This document shows, in pieces, positions 34,188-36,085 of a DNA stretch of 36,085 bases. Origin of the DNA: Chitinophagaceae bacterium. GTDB taxonomy: Bacteria > Bacteroidota > Bacteroidia > Chitinophagales > Chitinophagaceae. Position 1 is the stretch's first letter. Each line of letters opens with the position of its first letter. The notes under the pieces are model-generated. The model was not told the DNA's origin. It worked only from the letters and a program-made list of their open reading frames with translations, and searched no databases. The stretch is taken from assembly GCA_025362915.1 (NCBI GenBank), contig JANYEU010000426.1:1-36085 (forward strand), given 5' to 3'. Both the position numbers and the translations under genes were made by a program.

Positions 34188-36085
34188 CTACCTTACTGTA
34201 GATCCTGTATTGACAGCCTCTTCTGGATTAATAAAATGCAATTTACCTACATTATCCTCTGCCATCAATATCATTCCGTTACTTTCTATTCCACGCATTT
34301 TTCTTGGTGCAAGATTTACAACTACGGTTACTTGTTTACCAACAATGTCTTCTGGTGTAAAATTAAGTGCGATCCCACTTACAATGGTTCTGATTTCAAA
34401 GCCTAAATCAACCGAAAGCTTCAATAACTTATCTGCTTTTGGCACTTTCTCAGCGGCCACTATTGTCCCTACCCTTAAATCTATCTTTGCAAAGTCATCA
34501 AATACTATCTCCGCTCCTACCGGTTCCAATTCTTTTACTACTCCTTTTTCCTTAATCTCTTCCAATATATTATTTGTTTTACTGTTTACTTGCGCTGCCT
34601 TTTCTTTCAGCTTTATTAATTGTGCCTCTATCTCTTCATTCTCTATCTTTCTAAATAGCAATTGTGGTTCGCGCAAACTATACCCCACTTTCAGCAAATC
34701 TATCCTACCGGCATTCTGCCATTCCAGCATCCTATCCACCACCTTCATCATCTTGCAGAGTTTACCAGCTGTAAATGGCAAGAAAGGATTAATAAGTATG
34801 GTTAGGTTTGCGGTTAATTGCAGGCACAGATGCAAACAGTTATCTATTTTCTTTTTACCATCCACCGACAGCACTCCGTCTATAGTTTCACGCTTTGCTA
34901 CCATCCAAGGTTCTTTTTCCTGCATGAATTTGTTTCCCTTACGGGCAAGATCCATCACTTCAAACAGTGCATCCCTAAACTTATATCCTTCCAACAATGT
35001 CTCAATCTTTATGGAAGAAGCTTTGATATCCAATATCAATTGTTTATCCGCCTCATCAATGATGTCATTGCTAAATACCGGCACTTTACCATTGCAGAGC
35101 TTATGCATCAACACAAATGTGCGATTAACAAAGTTGCCAAATATGTTTACAAGCTCGCTGTTGTTTGCATCCTGAAAGCCCTTCCATGTAAATTCACTGT
35201 CCTTTGTTTCGGGAGCTATCTGCGTAAGGTAATAACGTAATACATCCGCCATGCTTTCGCCGCCATTATCTTTTTTTACCCAGTGGTTTATATAGTCGTC
35301 CATTTCAATGCTCCATCCCCTGCTGGTACTCATCTTATCCCCTTCCAGGTTCATGAATTCATTGGCAGGAACATTGGTTGGCAGTATATTGCCATGCAAT
35401 TTAAGCATCACCGGGAAGATGATACAATGAAAAACGATGTTATCCTTACCCACAAAATGAACCAATTTGGTATCTGGTGCATACCAATAAGGTTTCCAGT
35501 CCTTTTCATTGTTCAATGCCCATTGCTTGGTGGCACTGATATAACCTATGGGCGCATCAAACCATACATACAATACTTTGCCAGCATCACTTTCGTTAAC
35601 CGCATTCCGTTGACCGTTTACCGAAGGGTCGGACTCGTTATCGGTTAACGGTAAACGATTAACGGTTGGCTGATTACTATTAACGGTAAGCGGCAAACGT
35701 ATTCCCCAATCCAAATCCCGCGTCACGGCACGTGGTTGCAATCCACCATCTATCCAACTCTTGCATTGCCCTACCACACTGGTACGCCAATCGTCCTTGT
35801 GTTCTTTCAATATCCATTCCCTCAAAAAATCTTCATGCCTATTTAATGGTAGATACCAGTGTTTTGTAGCCTTTTTTATAGGTGCATTACCACTTAGGGT
35901 ACTTACAGGATTTATTAGCATTTCTGGGCTTAACGAACTTCCACATTTCTCGCACTGATCGCCATAGGCGTTGTCATTTGCACACACAGGGCATGTACCT
36001 TTTATATATCTATCTGCCAAAAAGGTATTGGTTGCCTCATCATAATACTGTTCGCTTTCTTTCACCTCAAGGTCACCATTATCAT
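34188..36085 (-). CDS. metG: Methionine--tRNA ligase, 5' end beyond the window
   Basis: Zn-knuckle 'CPVCANDNAYGDQCEKCGSSL', 'VLYVWFDAPIGYISATKQW', 'FVGKDNIVFHCIIFPVML', 'NLEGDKMSTSRGWSIEMDDY' (KMSKS-like), C-terminal tRNA-binding domain 'FAKIDLRVGTIVAAEKVPKADKLLKLSVDLG'. Frame stays open to 36085 (..DNGDLEVKESEQ). Confidence 0.95.
   Translation of the reverse strand, partial: DNGDLEVKESEQYYDEATNTFLADRYIKGTCPVCANDNAYGDQCEKCGSSLSPEMLINPVSTLSGNAPIKKATKHWYLPLNRHEDFLREWILKEHKDDWRTSVVGQCKSWIDGGLQPRAVTRDLDWGIRLPLTVNSNQPTVNRLPLTDNESDPSVNGQRNAVNESDAGKVLYVWFDAPIGYISATKQWALNNEKDWKPYWYAPDTKLVHFVGKDNIVFHCIIFPVMLKLHGNILPTNVPANEFMNLEGDKMSTSRGWSIEMDDYINHWVKKDNGGESMADVLRYYLTQIAPETKDSEFTWKGFQDANNSELVNIFGNFVNRTFVLMHKLCNGKVPVFSNDIIDEADKQLILDIKASSIKIETLLEGYKFRDALFEVMDLARKGNKFMQEKEPWMVAKRETIDGVLSVDGKKKIDNCLHLCLQLTANLTILINPFLPFTAGKLCKMMKVVDRMLEWQNAGRIDLLKVGYSLREPQLLFRKIENEEIEAQLIKLKEKAAQVNSKTNNILEEIKEKGVVKELEPVGAEIVFDDFAKIDLRVGTIVAAEKVPKADKLLKLSVDLGFEIRTIVSGIALNFTPEDIVGKQVTVVVNLAPRKMRGIESNGMILMAEDNVGKLHFINPEEAVNTGSTVR
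35594..35698. repeat. Heptamer-phased inverted repeat element D inserted in frame in metG (15 x 7 nt = 105 nt = 35 codons)
   Basis: Minus-strand 7-mers: cgtttgc cgcttac cgttaat agtaatc agccaac cgttaat cgtttac cgttaac cgataac gagtccg acccttc ggtaaac ggtcaac ggaatgc ggttaac. Translated as RLPLTVN SNQPTVN RLPLTDN ESDPSVN GQRNAVN. Plus-strand arms 35607-35623 and 35649-35665 are complementary at about 14/17. Confidence 0.85.

Noticed and set aside
34210-35175. Plus-strand ORF of 321 aa opposite metG
   Set aside because: Antisense shadow of a confident MetRS CDS; Ser/Leu-rich shadow composition.

Overview
This is a Bacteroidota (Chitinophagaceae-like) chromosomal segment that is mostly ordinary core and outer-membrane genes. 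It carries a 5'-truncated T9SS type-B-sorted protein with PorP/SprF, rsmA, a SerA-like dehydrogenase, mreBCD, cmk, an fRMsr-type GAF protein, an MlaE/F/D-like lipid ABC system, a GT4 fusion protein with a frameshifted GH130, a TSP3-repeat OmpA protein and a BamA-like protein. It continues with an ABC exporter, an LpxL-like acyltransferase, an endonuclease / TonB-dependent receptor / DUF5689 locus, a trypsin-like protein, a radical SAM protein, two UspA proteins and metG, which runs off the window end. The most interesting signal is not a conventional gene. Several loci (about 2862-2980, 20469-20559, 30814-30910, 35594-35698, and weaker ones at 8132-8361 and 23447-23481) are built from 7-nt units held in one register. 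Four of them have inverted arms, and the heptamer differs from locus to locus. One of these elements lies inside metG as 15 heptamers (105 nt), read in frame as five 7-residue repeats. A second repeat system, a 42-bp array with a dyad-symmetric core whose central bases change in a compensatory way, lies at 22104-22418 in a repeat-rich gene-poor island. All calls come from reading the sequence and the ORF translations; no searches were run.
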